Origin: Erwinia phyllosphaerae
GTDB taxonomy: Bacteria > Pseudomonadota > Gammaproteobacteria > Enterobacterales > Enterobacteriaceae
DNA length: 64,000 bases
Assembly: GCF_019132875.1 (NCBI RefSeq)
Contig: NZ_JAHSPF010000007.1
Location: 124,001 to 188,000, forward strand
Direction of reading: 5' to 3'
Positions 27,942 to 37,245 of the stretch are shown one piece after another; position 1 is the stretch's first letter; every line of letters begins with the position of its first letter. The notes under the pieces are model-generated. The model was not told the origin of the DNA. It did no database searches and worked only from the letters and a program-made list of their open reading frames with translations. A program made the translations under genes and the position numbers.

Positions 27942-29627
27942 TTACCCACCTAAAACAGGCCAGATCAGCACGATAAATGTACCGGCTAAGGTCAGCAAAA
28001 CGTTAGCGATGGCATAGGTTCCGGCATAACCCAGCGCGGGAATATTACTGCGGGCCGTGTCGCTGATAATTTCCATGGCCGGTGCGCAGGTTCGGGCGCC
28101 CATGATGGCGCCGAAAAGCAGCGCACGGTTCATTTTTAATACCCAGGCGCCAAAAATAAAGCTGATGATCACCGGCAGCAGGCTCACCACCAGCCCGGCT
28201 GCCAACATCAGCAGACCGGTATCGCCCATATTATGCGACAGGCCGCTGCCCGCGCTTAAACCGACGCCTGCCATAAACACCATCAGGCCAAACTCTTTAA
28301 CCATGGTTAAAGCGCCCTGTGGAATATAGCCAAAGGTTGGATGGTTGGCGCGTAAAAAGCCCAGCATAATGCCGGAAAATAATAGCCCGGCGGCATTACC
28401 GATACTGACGCTAAAGCGACTGAACTGGAAAGTGATCATGCCGACCATCAGGCCGATAATAAAGAAGGCGCAAAACGCCAGCAGATCGCTAACCTGGCTA
28501 TGAATGGAGATAAAACCGATGCGATCGGCGACGGATTTAACGCGTCGGGCGTCGCCGCTGATCTGTAAAACATCACCTTTATTCAGAATGATGTTGTCAT
28601 CAATTGGCATCTCAATCTGGCTACGGATAACCCGATTCAGAAAACAGCCGTGGTCCGTTAGCTTCAGCTGGCTGAGGCGCTTATTTACCGCATTGTTGTT
28701 TTTCACCACGATCTCTTCGGTGATAATGCGCATATCCAGCAGATCGCGATCGAAAACTTCTTTTCCGTTACGGAAGCTGGGATCGAGACGAGAGTGAGCG
28801 TCCGGGTAGCCGACGAGGGCAATTTCATCGCCCTGTTGTAAAACCGCGTCGCCATCCGGGTTTGCCAGAATCCCGTTGCGGCGAATGCGTTCTATATAGC
28901 AGCCGGTCTGGCGATAGATACCCAGCTCGCGGAGATTTTTGCCGTCGATCCAGGCGACCAGCTCAGGCCCGACGCGGTAAGCACGAATAACCGGCAGGTA
29001 GACTTTGCGCTGCTCCGCATCCAGCCCGCGCTCGCGGGCAATTTGCTGAGCGCTGGTAGGCAGATCCTGATGCTGTAACTTAGGCAAATAGCGCGCGCCG
29101 AAAATCAGGCTGACCAGACCAATCAGGTAAGTTAACGCGTAGCCGAGGCTAAGGTTATTTTGGGCCTGTCTTAACGTTGCGGCATCCGACAAGCTGTGCC
29201 GTAACGTATCGCCTGCGCCAACCAGAACCGGCGTAGAGGTCATTGAGCCAGCCAGCATGCCCGCCGTCAGGCCGATATCCCAGCCAAGGAGCTTGCCTAA
29301 ACCCAGCGCGATAAGCATGGCGCTCAGCACCATCACCAGCGCCAGCATCAGATAATTTTTACCGTCGCGAAAGAATATGGAGAAGAAATTAGGCCCGGCT
29401 TCCACGCCGACGCAAAAAATAAATAACATAAAGCCAAGATTAAGCGCGTTGGGATTAATATTGAAATGCTGTTGGCCAAGCAGTAATGAAACTACCAAAA
29501 CACCAATGGAATTACCCAGTTGAACAGAACCCAGGCGTAATTTGCCCAGGCATAGCCCCAGCGCTAATACGACAAATAATAACAGAATGTCATTTCCACT
29601 TAACAAATCTGCGACGTTTATATTCAC
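27942..29627 (-). CDS. ybjL: Putative aspartate:alanine exchanger-type transporter YbjL
   Basis: Inner membrane protein of the AAE transporter family, 561 residues as in E. coli. It has five N-terminal helices, a central cytoplasmic part with two RCK_C (TrkA_C) domains (about 200-375) and five or six C-terminal helices, including [19 protein letters not shown], the duplicated core motif of the family. The transported substrate is not established. rybB lies directly downstream. Confidence 0.96.
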   Translation of the reverse strand: MNINVADLLSGNDILLLFVVLALGLCLGKLRLGSVQLGNSIGVLVVSLLLGQQHFNINPNALNLGFMLFIFCVGVEAGPNFFSIFFRDGKNYLMLALVMVLSAMLIALGLGKLLGWDIGLTAGMLAGSMTSTPVLVGAGDTLRHSLSDAATLRQAQNNLSLGYALTYLIGLVSLIFGARYLPKLQHQDLPTSAQQIARERGLDAEQRKVYLPVIRAYRVGPELVAWIDGKNLRELGIYRQTGCYIERIRRNGILANPDGDAVLQQGDEIALVGYPDAHSRLDPSFRNGKEVFDRDLLDMRIITEEIVVKNNNAVNKRLSQLKLTDHGCFLNRVIRSQIEMPIDDNIILNKGDVLQISGDARRVKSVADRIGFISIHSQVSDLLAFCAFFIIGLMVGMITFQFSRFSVSIGNAAGLLFSGIMLGFLRANHPTFGYIPQGALTMVKEFGLMVFMAGVGLSAGSGLSHNMGDTGLLMLAAGLVVSLLPVIISFIFGAWVLKMNRALLFGAIMGARTCAPAMEIISDTARSNIPALGYAGTYAIANVLLTLAGTFIVLIWPVLGG

Positions 29628-29794
29628 GGTTTAACTTCTTGTTTACGAGTAACGTGTTGAATTAAAGGATTTTTTGCGCTAAATTTATGGCACTGCCAGC
29701 AGAGCAGCGGCAACATTCAGGATTATCCGCGAATTACAGCCAGGACCAGATAAAACGGTCGTCATTTTAATCGCTTCACGCTTTTTCAGCCAGT

Positions 29795-29820
29795 AAAAGC
29801 CGTCGCAAATACGGCTTTTT
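29795..29820. terminator. Intrinsic terminator in the divergent ybjL-ybjM gap
   Basis: Stem AAAAGCCGT / ACGGCTTTT with a 7-base loop; on the plus strand five T residues end the structure, and the A run makes it work in reverse as well. It lies 79 bases upstream of the ybjM ATG, between two divergent genes where no terminator is expected. It could end a short unannotated RNA or act as an attenuator in the ybjM leader. Confidence 0.75.
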
Positions 29821-29898
29821 GTTAATCGATAACGGGGAAGATCGGTCGGAGTTCATCAGGCCAGGTGATCACATCAATTACCGAGAGAAGATCCTATT

Positions 29899-30267
29899 AT
29901 GTTTAAGGGTATGTCCTGGACAAGCGTAGCGCTTAGTTTTGTTCTCTACAGCATTGTATTTTTAGCCGTACGTTATGGCATGGTGATTAACGGCTCGCCA
30001 TGGGCAAAAGCGCAGCCAGGCCTGCTGATGTTCACGCTACCGGGTGCTATCGCCGCGCTGACGACGAAAGATCATCCGCTTACGGTGGCGTTGTTCGGCG
30101 CTATACCAGGCGCGCTGTTTTGTTTCGGCATTTTGCATTACTTTTCGCTGCACCACTGCTGCTTTTTACAGGAGCTGGCGTTTGATACCAGCGCTGTATT
30201 CTGGTGTGGTTCAGGTGCGCTGGGCGTCATGCTTTGTCGAACGCTGTTCTGGCACGAGCATACCTGA
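29899..30267 (+). CDS. ybjM: Inner membrane protein YbjM
   Basis: Small inner membrane protein of unknown function, 122 residues against about 125 in E. coli YbjM. Four membrane segments are predicted by eye. The shared LLMFTLPGAIAAL, QELAF..SAVFWC and GALGVML pattern and the position between ybjL and grxA identify it; overall identity is low. A ribosome site (GAGAAGATC) lies upstream. Its last 8 codons form the first unit of the 26-bp tandem array that follows. Confidence 0.85.
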   Translation: MFKGMSWTSVALSFVLYSIVFLAVRYGMVINGSPWAKAQPGLLMFTLPGAIAALTTKDHPLTVALFGAIPGALFCFGILHYFSLHHCCFLQELAFDTSAVFWCGSGALGVMLCRTLFWHEHT

Positions 30268-30552
30268 TGCTGTTCCGGCACAAGCTTATTTAATGCCGTT
30301 GTGGCATACGCATAGCTGATGCCGTTGTGGCGTACGTATAGCTGATGCCTTTGTGGCGTACACATAGCTGATGGCGTTGTGGCGTACACATAGCTGATAC
30401 CGTTGTGGCGTACGCATAGCTGATGGCGTTGTGGCGTACACATAGCTAATGCCGTTGTAGCATACACATAGCTGATGCCGTTGTGGCGTACGTATAGCTG
30501 CTGCCGTTGTAGCATATGCATAGCTGATGCTGTTCCGGCATTAGCCTGCTTA
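30241..30552. repeat. 26-bp tandem repeat, twelve units, starting inside ybjM
   Basis: Units begin every 26 bases from 30241. The first is the coding end of ybjM; the second (30267) and last (30527) share ATGCTGTTCCGGCA and flank nine or ten more alike internal units of the type ATGCCGTTGTGGCGTACG plus CATAGCTG. Internal units differ at a few positions (GCC/GGC, TACGCA/TACACA/TACGTA). Units contain the inverted element TGTG...CACA. There are no spacers, so it is not CRISPR. It lies before the ybjM/grxA terminator, so it would be transcribed in the ybjM 3' end. Confidence 0.93.
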
Positions 30553-30590
30553 AGACGGGCAATGCGATAAGAGCTGGCATGTGGTCAGAG

Positions 30591-30627
30591 CATAAAAAAA
30601 GAGGGCCAACAGGCCCTCTTTTTTATG
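30591..30627. terminator. Two-way terminator between ybjM and grxA
   Basis: Stem GAGGGCC / GGCCCTC with loop AACA, extended by flanking A and T runs into a near-perfect palindrome from CATAAAAAA to TTTTTTATG. It serves grxA on the minus strand and ybjM plus its repeat array on the plus strand. Confidence 0.92.
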
Positions 30628-30653
30628 CAACAAACAGTGTGTTGCAAACAGAC

Positions 30654-30917
30654 TTACTGGAACAGGCCCAGGTTTTCTTTTGCATAGGCTTCAAAATCGG
30701 TGCAGCCGCCAATGTGGGTCTGGTCGAGGAAAATCTGCGGCACGGTTTCAACAGGCTTGCCTACGGTTTTTTCCAGATCCGCTTTGGTGATGCCTTCAGC
30801 GTGAATATCCACATAGCGGAAGTTAAAATCTTCACGCTCTTCGGTCAGCTTTTCAGCCAGTTCTTTAGCGCGGACACAATAAGGACAGCCAGGACGTCCA
30901 AAAATTACAGCAAACAT
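30654..30917 (-). CDS. grxA: Glutaredoxin 1 GrxA
   Basis: Glutathione-dependent disulfide reductase, electron donor for ribonucleotide reductase and for reduction of OxyR. It has 87 residues with active site C11-P-Y-C14, cis-Pro TVPQIF and GGCTDFE glutathione site, close to E. coli GrxA (85). GGAG lies upstream. In E. coli it is OxyR-activated; no convincing OxyR box was found here. Confidence 0.97.
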   Translation of the reverse strand: MFAVIFGRPGCPYCVRAKELAEKLTEEREDFNFRYVDIHAEGITKADLEKTVGKPVETVPQIFLDQTHIGGCTDFEAYAKENLGLFQ

Positions 30918-30944
30918 AGGTTTCTCCTCAAAGGCCGGATTTTA

Positions 30945-30960
30945 TGTGATGTACATCACA
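30945..30960. promoter_or_regulatory. Consensus CRP-binding site between grxA and ybjC
   Basis: TGTGATGTACATCACA is a perfect palindrome and matches the CRP core TGTGA-N6-TCACA at every position. Its centre is 36 bases upstream of the grxA start codon and about 150 bases upstream of ybjC. From its position it could repress grxA or activate ybjC-nfsA-rimK. Binding by a related regulator such as FNR is less likely because the half sites are GTGA. Confidence 0.6.
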
Positions 30961-31101
30961 ATTTATCATGTAATGGCGTCTATGATGCCCACTTCTTTTG
31001 TTGAAAGAAAGAAGGATTTGCCTGTCAGTTCGATTCGTTTCATCTATATATAACAAAACGGATACGCTTAAGCGTCATCGTCCTTTAACAAAGGAAGCGG
31101 T

Positions 31102-31386
31102 ATGCGCAACTTTACATTGAGCCGGATGCCCAGAGCGGTAGTGCTGATGGAAGCGCTGGGAGGAATAATGCTGTTGCTCTCTTACTTCGTGCTTCATCAG
31201 ATGCTACCCTTGCCCGCATCTTTTTCTGGCCCTGGCGCCGCCACGATAGTATTACTCGTCGGCGTCCTGCTGATGCTGCCAGCCGCCGTAGTGATAATGT
31301 GGCGTACGGCAAAAGCGATGGTGCCAGAGTTGTTTCATTCGGGCCATAAACCCTTACCAGGAGAGAAGCATGACGCCGACCATTGA
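31102..31386 (+). CDS. ybjC: Inner membrane protein YbjC (DUF1418)
   Basis: Small membrane protein of unknown function, 94 residues, with two membrane segments (about 12-35 and 43-64) and a polar tail. It lies head-on to grxA and its 3' end overlaps nfsA by 17 bases, as in E. coli, where ybjC-nfsA-rimK-ybjN are linked. AAAGGAAG precedes the ATG. Confidence 0.93.
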   Translation: MRNFTLSRMPRAVVLMEALGGIMLLLSYFVLHQMLPLPASFSGPGAATIVLLVGVLLMLPAAVVIMWRTAKAMVPELFHSGHKPLPGEKHDADH

Positions 31387-32092
31387 GCTACTTTGCTCGC
31401 ACCGATCTATTCGAACCTTTACTGACCAGCCCGTCGGCGATGCCGAGCGCGAAGCAATTATCGCCGCTGCGCAGTCGGCTTCCAGCTCCAGCTTTTTACA
31501 ATGTTCTTCTATTATTCGCGTCACCGACAAAGCAACACGTGCGAAGCTGGCCGAGCTGAGCGGTGGGCAGAAGTATGTGAGCCAGGCCGCCGAGTTTTGG
31601 GTGTTTTGCGCGGATTTCAATCGCCATCTGCAAATTTGCCCTGAGGCGCAGCTGAGCCTGGCAGAACAGCTGCTGCTGGGCTGCGTTGATACCTCACTGA
31701 TGGCGCAAAACGCGATGATTGCCGCAGAATCGCTCGGACTGGGTGGCGTCTATATTGGCGGTATACGTAACGGTATTGAGGAAGTCACCGAACTGCTTGG
31801 CCTGCCTAAATTTGTTCTGCCGCTGTTTGGGATGTGCCTGGGCTGGCCGGCGCAAACGCCTCAGCTTAAGCCGCGGATGCCCGCTGCGATGCTGGTGCAT
31901 GAAAACCGTTACCAGCCGATTGCACCGGATGTACTGGCTGCCTATGACAAACAGCATGAGGAATATTATCTGACCCGTAACAGCAACGCGCGGCAGGAGA
32001 GCTGGAGTGAACATATCCAGAAAACCATCATCAAAGAAAGCCGTCCATTTATGCTGGACTATCTGCACAAGCAGGGCTGGGCCACGCGTTAA
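31370..32092 (+). CDS. nfsA: Oxygen-insensitive NADPH nitroreductase NfsA
   Basis: FMN-dependent major nitroreductase that reduces nitro compounds and quinones by two electrons. The 240 residues equal E. coli NfsA, with the flavin-contacting CSHRSIRTFTDQPV start, SLGLGGVYIGGIRN and the C-terminal RPFMLDYLHKQGWATR. AGGAG inside the end of ybjC serves as ribosome site. Confidence 0.97.
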   Translation: MTPTIELLCSHRSIRTFTDQPVGDAEREAIIAAAQSASSSSFLQCSSIIRVTDKATRAKLAELSGGQKYVSQAAEFWVFCADFNRHLQICPEAQLSLAEQLLLGCVDTSLMAQNAMIAAESLGLGGVYIGGIRNGIEEVTELLGLPKFVLPLFGMCLGWPAQTPQLKPRMPAAMLVHENRYQPIAPDVLAAYDKQHEEYYLTRNSNARQESWSEHIQKTIIKESRPFMLDYLHKQGWATR

Positions 32093-32113
32093 GCATCCTT
32101 TCGGAGATATCGG

Positions 32114-33016
32114 GTGAAAATAGCGATACTTTCCCGGGACAGCTCGCTTTACTCCTGCAAGCGGCTGTTGGCTGCGGCGCGTGCGCGCGGCCACTGCGTT
32201 GAGGTTATCGATCCGCTTTCTTGCTATATGAATATCAATCCGGGCTCGTCGGCTATTCATTATCGCGGCAGGCAGCTGGAGCACTATGATGCGGTAATCC
32301 CGCGTATTGGACCGGCCATTACTTTTTACGGGACGGCAGTACTACGCCAGTTTGAAGTGTGCGGCAGCTACCCGCTGAACGAATCTGTCGCCATCACTCG
32401 CGCCCGCGATAAGCTGCGCTCGCTGCAGCTGCTGGCTCGTGAAGGCATAGCGATGCCCATTACCGGATTCGCTCATTCACCCGACGATACCAGCGATTTA
32501 ATTAAAATGGTGGGCGGCGCGCCGCTGGTGGTAAAGCTGGTCGAAGGTACGCAGGGCATCGGCGTGGTGCTGGCGGAGACGCGACAGGCGGCAGAAAGCG
32601 TGATTGATGCGTTTCGCGGCCTGAACGCCCACATTCTGGTGCAGGAGTTTATTAAAGAAGCGCAGGGCAGAGATATCCGCTGCCTGGTGATTGGCGGTAA
32701 AGTCGTCGGCGCCATTGAGCGGCACGCCAGGGAAGGCGATTTCCGCTCAAACCTGCATCGTGGCGGCAAGGCGTATAAGGTACAAATTACCGACAGCGAA
32801 CGGGAAATCGCCATTCGCGCGGCGGCAACGTTGGGATTAGACGTCGCGGGCGTAGATATTTTACGTGCAGAGCGCGGGCCGCTGGTTATGGAGGTTAATG
32901 CTTCGCCGGGTCTGGAAGGTATTGAAAAGGCCACGGGTTGCGACATCGCCAGGCTGATGATCGTCTGGCTGGAGCAGCAGGCGCGTCCAGGTTTCTGTCT
33001 GAAAACCGGTGGTTGA
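32114..33016 (+). CDS. rimK: Ribosomal protein S6 glutamate ligase RimK
   Basis: ATP-grasp ligase that adds glutamates to the C-terminus of ribosomal protein S6. The 300 residues equal E. coli RimK. The ATP-grasp core includes [31 protein letters not shown] and the metal-binding [14 protein letters not shown]. Start GTG at 32114, with GGAG upstream. Follows nfsA by 21 bases. Confidence 0.97.
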   Translation: MKIAILSRDSSLYSCKRLLAAARARGHCVEVIDPLSCYMNINPGSSAIHYRGRQLEHYDAVIPRIGPAITFYGTAVLRQFEVCGSYPLNESVAITRARDKLRSLQLLAREGIAMPITGFAHSPDDTSDLIKMVGGAPLVVKLVEGTQGIGVVLAETRQAAESVIDAFRGLNAHILVQEFIKEAQGRDIRCLVIGGKVVGAIERHAREGDFRSNLHRGGKAYKVQITDSEREIAIRAAATLGLDVAGVDILRAERGPLVMEVNASPGLEGIEKATGCDIARLMIVWLEQQARPGFCLKTGG

Positions 33017-33102
33017 GGCGATATTTATCTCACAGCCGTGGTGTTTAAAAGCATTTTTACGTAAGCTAGGGCGCAATTTTAAGGCAGTAAGAGACCAACT
33101 AC

Positions 33103-33582
33103 ATGGATTCACTCGTCGTTCCCGATATCGATCTTCTGCGACGTTGGCTGGATCAGCAAAGCATCACCTGGTTTGAGTGTGACTCCTGCCAGGCGCTTCA
33201 CCTGCCGCATATGCAAAATTTCGACGGGGTGTTCGATGCCAAACTGGATCTGGTAGACAATGTCATTTTGTTTTCAGCGCTGGCAGAAGTAAAGCCAACG
33301 GCGCTGATCCCGCTGGTGGGCGATCTTTCCCAGATCAACGCCAGCTCGCTGACCGTGAAAGCTTTTGTCGATATTCAGGATGATAATTTGCCCAAGCTGA
33401 TTGTTTGCCAGTCGTTCTGCGTGACGGCCGGGCTTACCTACGGCCAGTTTGTGCATTTTATGAAGCAAAGCGAAGAACAGATCTCTATGGTGGTCATGGA
33501 GGCCTTCGCCAACCATTTGCTGATTGCTGGCGAAGAAGAAGACCGCAGCGAAACAATCTCATCCCACTCGATGCTGCATTAA
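33103..33582 (+). CDS. ybjN: YbjN family protein
   Basis: Cytoplasmic protein of 159 residues (E. coli 158). In E. coli YbjN affects motility, biofilm and stress tolerance by an unresolved mechanism. It has the conserved FECDSCQALHLPHMQNFDGVFDAK-type region near residue 22 and the SEEQISMVVMEAFA segment. The fold is related to type III secretion chaperones. It follows rimK after 86 bases and has its own terminator. Confidence 0.95.
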   Translation: MDSLVVPDIDLLRRWLDQQSITWFECDSCQALHLPHMQNFDGVFDAKLDLVDNVILFSALAEVKPTALIPLVGDLSQINASSLTVKAFVDIQDDNLPKLIVCQSFCVTAGLTYGQFVHFMKQSEEQISMVVMEAFANHLLIAGEEEDRSETISSHSMLH

Positions 33583-33596
33583 ACCGCGCGGCGTTT

Positions 33597-33617
33597 CAGG
33601 GCCTGTAGCTGGCCCTG
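33597..33617 (+). terminator. Terminator after ybjN
   Basis: Perfect 7-bp stem CAGGGCC / GGCCCTG with a 7-base loop, followed by a T-rich stretch (CCTTCTCTGTTTTT). The rest of the 365-bp gap up to potF is AT-rich and must hold the potF promoter; no operator was recognised. Confidence 0.75.
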
Positions 33618-33962
33618 CCTTCTCTGTTTTTCCTTTTGCCGCTATTTTCATCATTTTTTCCCGCTATTCCTCCCGCTTTTATGCTGCTATAAGGCCATAA
33701 AACCCGAATTTTATCTGGCATTTCGGGCGCTTTGTTGCTCGCATGAAGAGTAAACGTGACTAAAAATCGATAAATGGGGTTTTTTGCATCCCGCTATGGC
33801 CTGGCCCTGCTTACAGGACTATCCTTGCGAAACTGTATTTATCATGCAGCGTCGCATAGGTTTTTTCTATTTAACAGTACGATGCCTAATCCGTTATTTT
33901 AAGGAAGCGCGTCGTCAGCCTGGCCGTATTCGGTGTGATTATCTTTTTTGAGGATAGAAAAT

Positions 33963-35072
33963 ATGTTCAACCAGCGTAAAAAATGGTTGTCAGCTATGGT
34001 AGCTGGCGTGGTGATGGCGGTTTCTGCCGGATCGTTTGCGGCTGACAAAACGCTGCACGTCTACAACTGGTCTGATTATATCGCACCGAATACCGTTCCC
34101 GATTTTGAAAAGCAGACCGGTATCAAAGTCATTTATGACGTTTTTGACTCCAATGAAGTGCTGGAAGGCAAGCTGATGGCGGGCAGCACCGGCTACGATA
34201 TCGTGGTGCCATCTTCCAGCTTCCTGGCTCGCCAGCTGCAGTCCGGCGTGTTTCAACCGCTGGATAAAAGCAAGCTGCCAAACTATAAAAACCTCGATCC
34301 CGATCTGCTGAAAAAAGTCGATCAGCACGATCCCGGCAACAAATATGCGATTCCTTACCTGTGGGCGACCACCGGCATCGGCTATAACGTTGATAAAGTG
34401 AAAGCGGCGCTGGGCAAAGATGCGCCCGTTAACAGCTGGGATCTGGTACTGAAGCCAGAAAACCTGGAAAAACTGAAAAGCTGCGGCGTCTCTTTCCTGG
34501 ACGCGCCTGAAGAAATCTTTGCTACCGTGCTTAACTATTTGGGCAAAGATCCTAACAGCAGCGACGCAAAAGATTACTCCGGCGCGGCGACCGATCTGCT
34601 GCTCAAACTGCGTCCGAGCATTCGTTATTTCCACTCTTCGCAATACATTAACGATCTGGCCAACGGCAATACCTGCGTGGCTATCGGCTGGGCTGGCGAT
34701 GTATTACAGGCTAAGAACCGCGCGATTGCGGCGAAAAACGGCGTGAACATCGCCTACAGCATTCCAAAAGAGGGCGCGCTGGCGTTCTTCGACATGCTGG
34801 CTATTCCAAAAGACGCGAAAAATCTTGATGAGGCCTATCAGTTCCTCAACTACCTGCTGGAGCCGCAGGTGATGGCCAATATCTCGAATAAAGTGTTCTA
34901 CGCCAGCGGCAACAAAGCCTCGGTACCTTTAGTGAATGAGGATATTCGTAACAATCCGGGCATTTACCCAACGCCGGAAACGATGGCTAAATTATTTGTG
35001 CTGAAAGTACAGGATCCCAAACTCGATCGTGTGCGTACGCGAGCATGGACTAAAGTTAAAAGTGGTAAGTAA
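33963..35072 (+). CDS. potF: Putrescine-binding periplasmic protein PotF
   Basis: Binds putrescine in the periplasm for the PotGHI importer. The ATG at 33963 follows GAGGA and gives 369 residues (E. coli 370). A signal peptide ends at SFA-ADKTL. Conserved ligand segments include [21 protein letters not shown] and [13 protein letters not shown] hairpin with a T-rich tail follows before potG. Confidence 0.97.
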   Translation: MFNQRKKWLSAMVAGVVMAVSAGSFAADKTLHVYNWSDYIAPNTVPDFEKQTGIKVIYDVFDSNEVLEGKLMAGSTGYDIVVPSSSFLARQLQSGVFQPLDKSKLPNYKNLDPDLLKKVDQHDPGNKYAIPYLWATTGIGYNVDKVKAALGKDAPVNSWDLVLKPENLEKLKSCGVSFLDAPEEIFATVLNYLGKDPNSSDAKDYSGAATDLLLKLRPSIRYFHSSQYINDLANGNTCVAIGWAGDVLQAKNRAIAAKNGVNIAYSIPKEGALAFFDMLAIPKDAKNLDEAYQFLNYLLEPQVMANISNKVFYASGNKASVPLVNEDIRNNPGIYPTPETMAKLFVLKVQDPKLDRVRTRAWTKVKSGK

Positions 35073-35092
35073 CTGAAGCCTGGACTGATTAC

Positions 35093-35120
35093 AACAGAGG
35101 CGACCCGCCTCTGTTTTCTT
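35093..35120 (+). terminator. Intercistronic stem-loop (partial terminator) between potF and potG
   Basis: Perfect 10-bp stem AACAGAGGCG / CGCCTCTGTT with a 3-base loop followed by TTCTT. It would end part of the transcripts after potF and so lower potGHI relative to the binding protein. Confidence 0.7.
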
Positions 35121-35161
35121 ATATGGCATGCCCGCTTTTACAGCGTTGGAGTGTAATGGAA

Positions 35162-36295
35162 GTGAACGACGCGATCTCTCGCCCGCAAAAAAAAGTCAGC
35201 AAGGCCGTAACGCCGCTGCTGGAAATCCGCAATCTGACCAAGTCTTTCGAAGGACAACACGCTGTTGATGACGTCAATCTGACCATTTATAAAGGTGAGA
35301 TTTTCGCGCTGCTGGGCGCTTCCGGCTGTGGTAAATCGACGCTGCTGCGTATGTTGGCTGGCTTTGAGGCTCCCACTTCCGGGCAAATTATGCTGGATGG
35401 CCAGGATCTTTCCCACGTGCCGCCGTACCAGCGCCCCATCAATATGATGTTTCAGTCCTACGCGCTGTTTCCGCACATGACCGTAGAGCAGAATATCGCT
35501 TTTGGTTTAAAGCAGGATCGACTGCCAAAAAATGAGATTGCCGATCGCGTAGCGGAGATGCTGACGCTGGTGCATATGCAGGAATATGCAAAGCGCAAAC
35601 CTCATCAGCTTTCCGGCGGTCAACGTCAGCGCGTGGCGCTGGCCCGCAGCCTGGCTAAACGGCCCAAGCTGCTGCTGCTTGATGAACCAATGGGCGCGCT
35701 GGACAAAAAGCTGCGCGATCGCATGCAGCTTGAAGTCGTGGATATTCTGGAGCGCGTCGGCGCAACCTGCGTAATGGTTACGCACGACCAGGAAGAAGCG
35801 ATGACGATGGCTGGCCGCATCGCCATTATGAACCGTGGGAAATTTGTGCAGATTGGCGAGCCGGAAGAGATTTACGAGCACCCAACCACGCGCTACAGCG
35901 CCGAATTTATCGGCTCCGTTAATCTTTTTGAGGGTATGCTGCGTGAACGCCAGCCCGACGGCCTGGTTATCGACAGTCCGGGCCTGATCCATCCGTTGAA
36001 GGTGGATTCTGATGCTTCGGTTGTGGATGGCGTGCCGGTACACGTTGCGCTGCGTCCGGAAAAGGTGATGCTGAGCGAAAATGTTCCTGCCGATGGCTGT
36101 AACTTTGCCGTCGGTGAGGTGGTGCATATTGCCTATCTGGGCGATCTCTCTATTTATCACGTGCGTCTGCACAGCGGCCAGATGATTAGCGCGCAGCTGC
36201 AAAATGCTTATCGCTTTCGTAAAGGCACGCCAACCTGGGGAGACGAAGTACGTCTTTGCTGGGATGCGGACAGCTGCGTCGTTCTGACCCAGTAG
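35162..36295 (+). CDS. potG: Putrescine transport ATP-binding protein PotG
   Basis: ATPase subunit of the putrescine importer. The GTG at 35162 gives MNDAISRPQKK and 377 residues, exactly as E. coli PotG, and has GGAG at a normal distance; the ATG 6 bases upstream is a close alternative. Walker A GASGCGKST, signature LSGGQRQRVALARS and Walker B LLLLDEPMGALD are present, with the C-terminal TOBE domain from about 300. Confidence 0.96.
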   Translation: MNDAISRPQKKVSKAVTPLLEIRNLTKSFEGQHAVDDVNLTIYKGEIFALLGASGCGKSTLLRMLAGFEAPTSGQIMLDGQDLSHVPPYQRPINMMFQSYALFPHMTVEQNIAFGLKQDRLPKNEIADRVAEMLTLVHMQEYAKRKPHQLSGGQRQRVALARSLAKRPKLLLLDEPMGALDKKLRDRMQLEVVDILERVGATCVMVTHDQEEAMTMAGRIAIMNRGKFVQIGEPEEIYEHPTTRYSAEFIGSVNLFEGMLRERQPDGLVIDSPGLIHPLKVDSDASVVDGVPVHVALRPEKVMLSENVPADGCNFAVGEVVHIAYLGDLSIYHVRLHSGQMISAQLQNAYRFRKGTPTWGDEVRLCWDADSCVVLTQ

Positions 36296-36306
36296 CGGGA
36301 GGTTTT

Positions 36307-37245
36307 ATGGTGCAACACTCTGTCAATAAACCTGCCGCCAGGCGTCCGGGCTGGCTGAACAGGCTGCGGTCAAGCCGTAAGGTCGTTATCGCGCTGCCTT
36401 ATCTGTGGTTTATCCTGCTATTTTTGCTGCCGTTTCTGATCGTATTGAAAATCAGCTTTGCCGACATTGCCCGTGCGATCCCGCCCTATACGGATCTGGT
36501 TAGCTGGGCAGATGGTCAGCTGACAACGGTAATTAATTTTGGCAACTATCTGACGCTAACGGACGATCCGCTCTATATCGATGCTTATCTGCATTCGCTT
36601 CAGGTTGCGGCTATTTCGACCATAGCCTGTCTGGTGATTGGCTATCCGCTGGCCTGGGCCGTGGCGCACAGTTCGCCTTCTACGCGCAATATTCTGCTGC
36701 TGCTGGTGATCCTGCCTTCATGGACATCCTTTTTAGTGCGCGTTTATGCGTGGATGGGGATTTTAAATGACAACGGGATTTTGAATCGCTTTTTAATGTG
36801 GAGTCATATTACCGATCATCCCGTTGCGATCCTCTATACCAACCTGGCGGTCTATATCGGCATTATTTACTGCTATTTGCCCTTTATGGTGCTGCCAATC
36901 TATACCGCGCTGACGCGGATTGATTATTCGCTGGTGGAGGCTTCTCTGGACCTGGGCGCGCGTCCGCTGAAAACTTTTTTCAGCGTGATTGTGCCGCTGA
37001 CCAAAGGGGGCATTATCGCAGGCTCAATGCTGGTATTTATTCCGGCTGTTGGCGAGTACGTGATCCCGGAACTGCTGGGCGGCCCGGACAGCATTATGAT
37101 TGGCCGCGTGCTGTGGCAGGAGTTTTTTAACAACCGCGACTGGCCGGTCGCTTCGGCGCTGGCGGTGATTATTTTGTTGATTCTGATCCTGCCGATTATC
37201 TGGTTCCATAAGCATCAGAACAAAGAGCTGGGGAATAAAGCATGA
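36307..37245 (+). CDS. potH: Putrescine transport permease PotH
   Basis: Inner membrane permease of the PotB/PotH type, 312 residues (E. coli 317), with six membrane helices and the EAA-like loop EASLDLGARPLKTFF (about 215-229). The ATG at 36307 follows GGGAGG. Its end overlaps potI by 4 bases. Confidence 0.96.
   Translation: MVQHSVNKPAARRPGWLNRLRSSRKVVIALPYLWFILLFLLPFLIVLKISFADIARAIPPYTDLVSWADGQLTTVINFGNYLTLTDDPLYIDAYLHSLQVAAISTIACLVIGYPLAWAVAHSSPSTRNILLLLVILPSWTSFLVRVYAWMGILNDNGILNRFLMWSHITDHPVAILYTNLAVYIGIIYCYLPFMVLPIYTALTRIDYSLVEASLDLGARPLKTFFSVIVPLTKGGIIAGSMLVFIPAVGEYVIPELLGGPDSIMIGRVLWQEFFNNRDWPVASALAVIILLILILPIIWFHKHQNKELGNKA

Noticed and set aside
30138..30521. 127-codon minus-strand open frame across the 26-bp array with a 26-residue protein repeat
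   Set aside because: A 26-bp repeat without stops is open in any frame it starts in and repeats every 26 residues by arithmetic. There is no ribosome site, and it runs antisense into ybjM.
30961..31010. OxyR box upstream of grxA
   Set aside because: Only scattered ATAG/CTAT-like tetramers without the required spacing were found.
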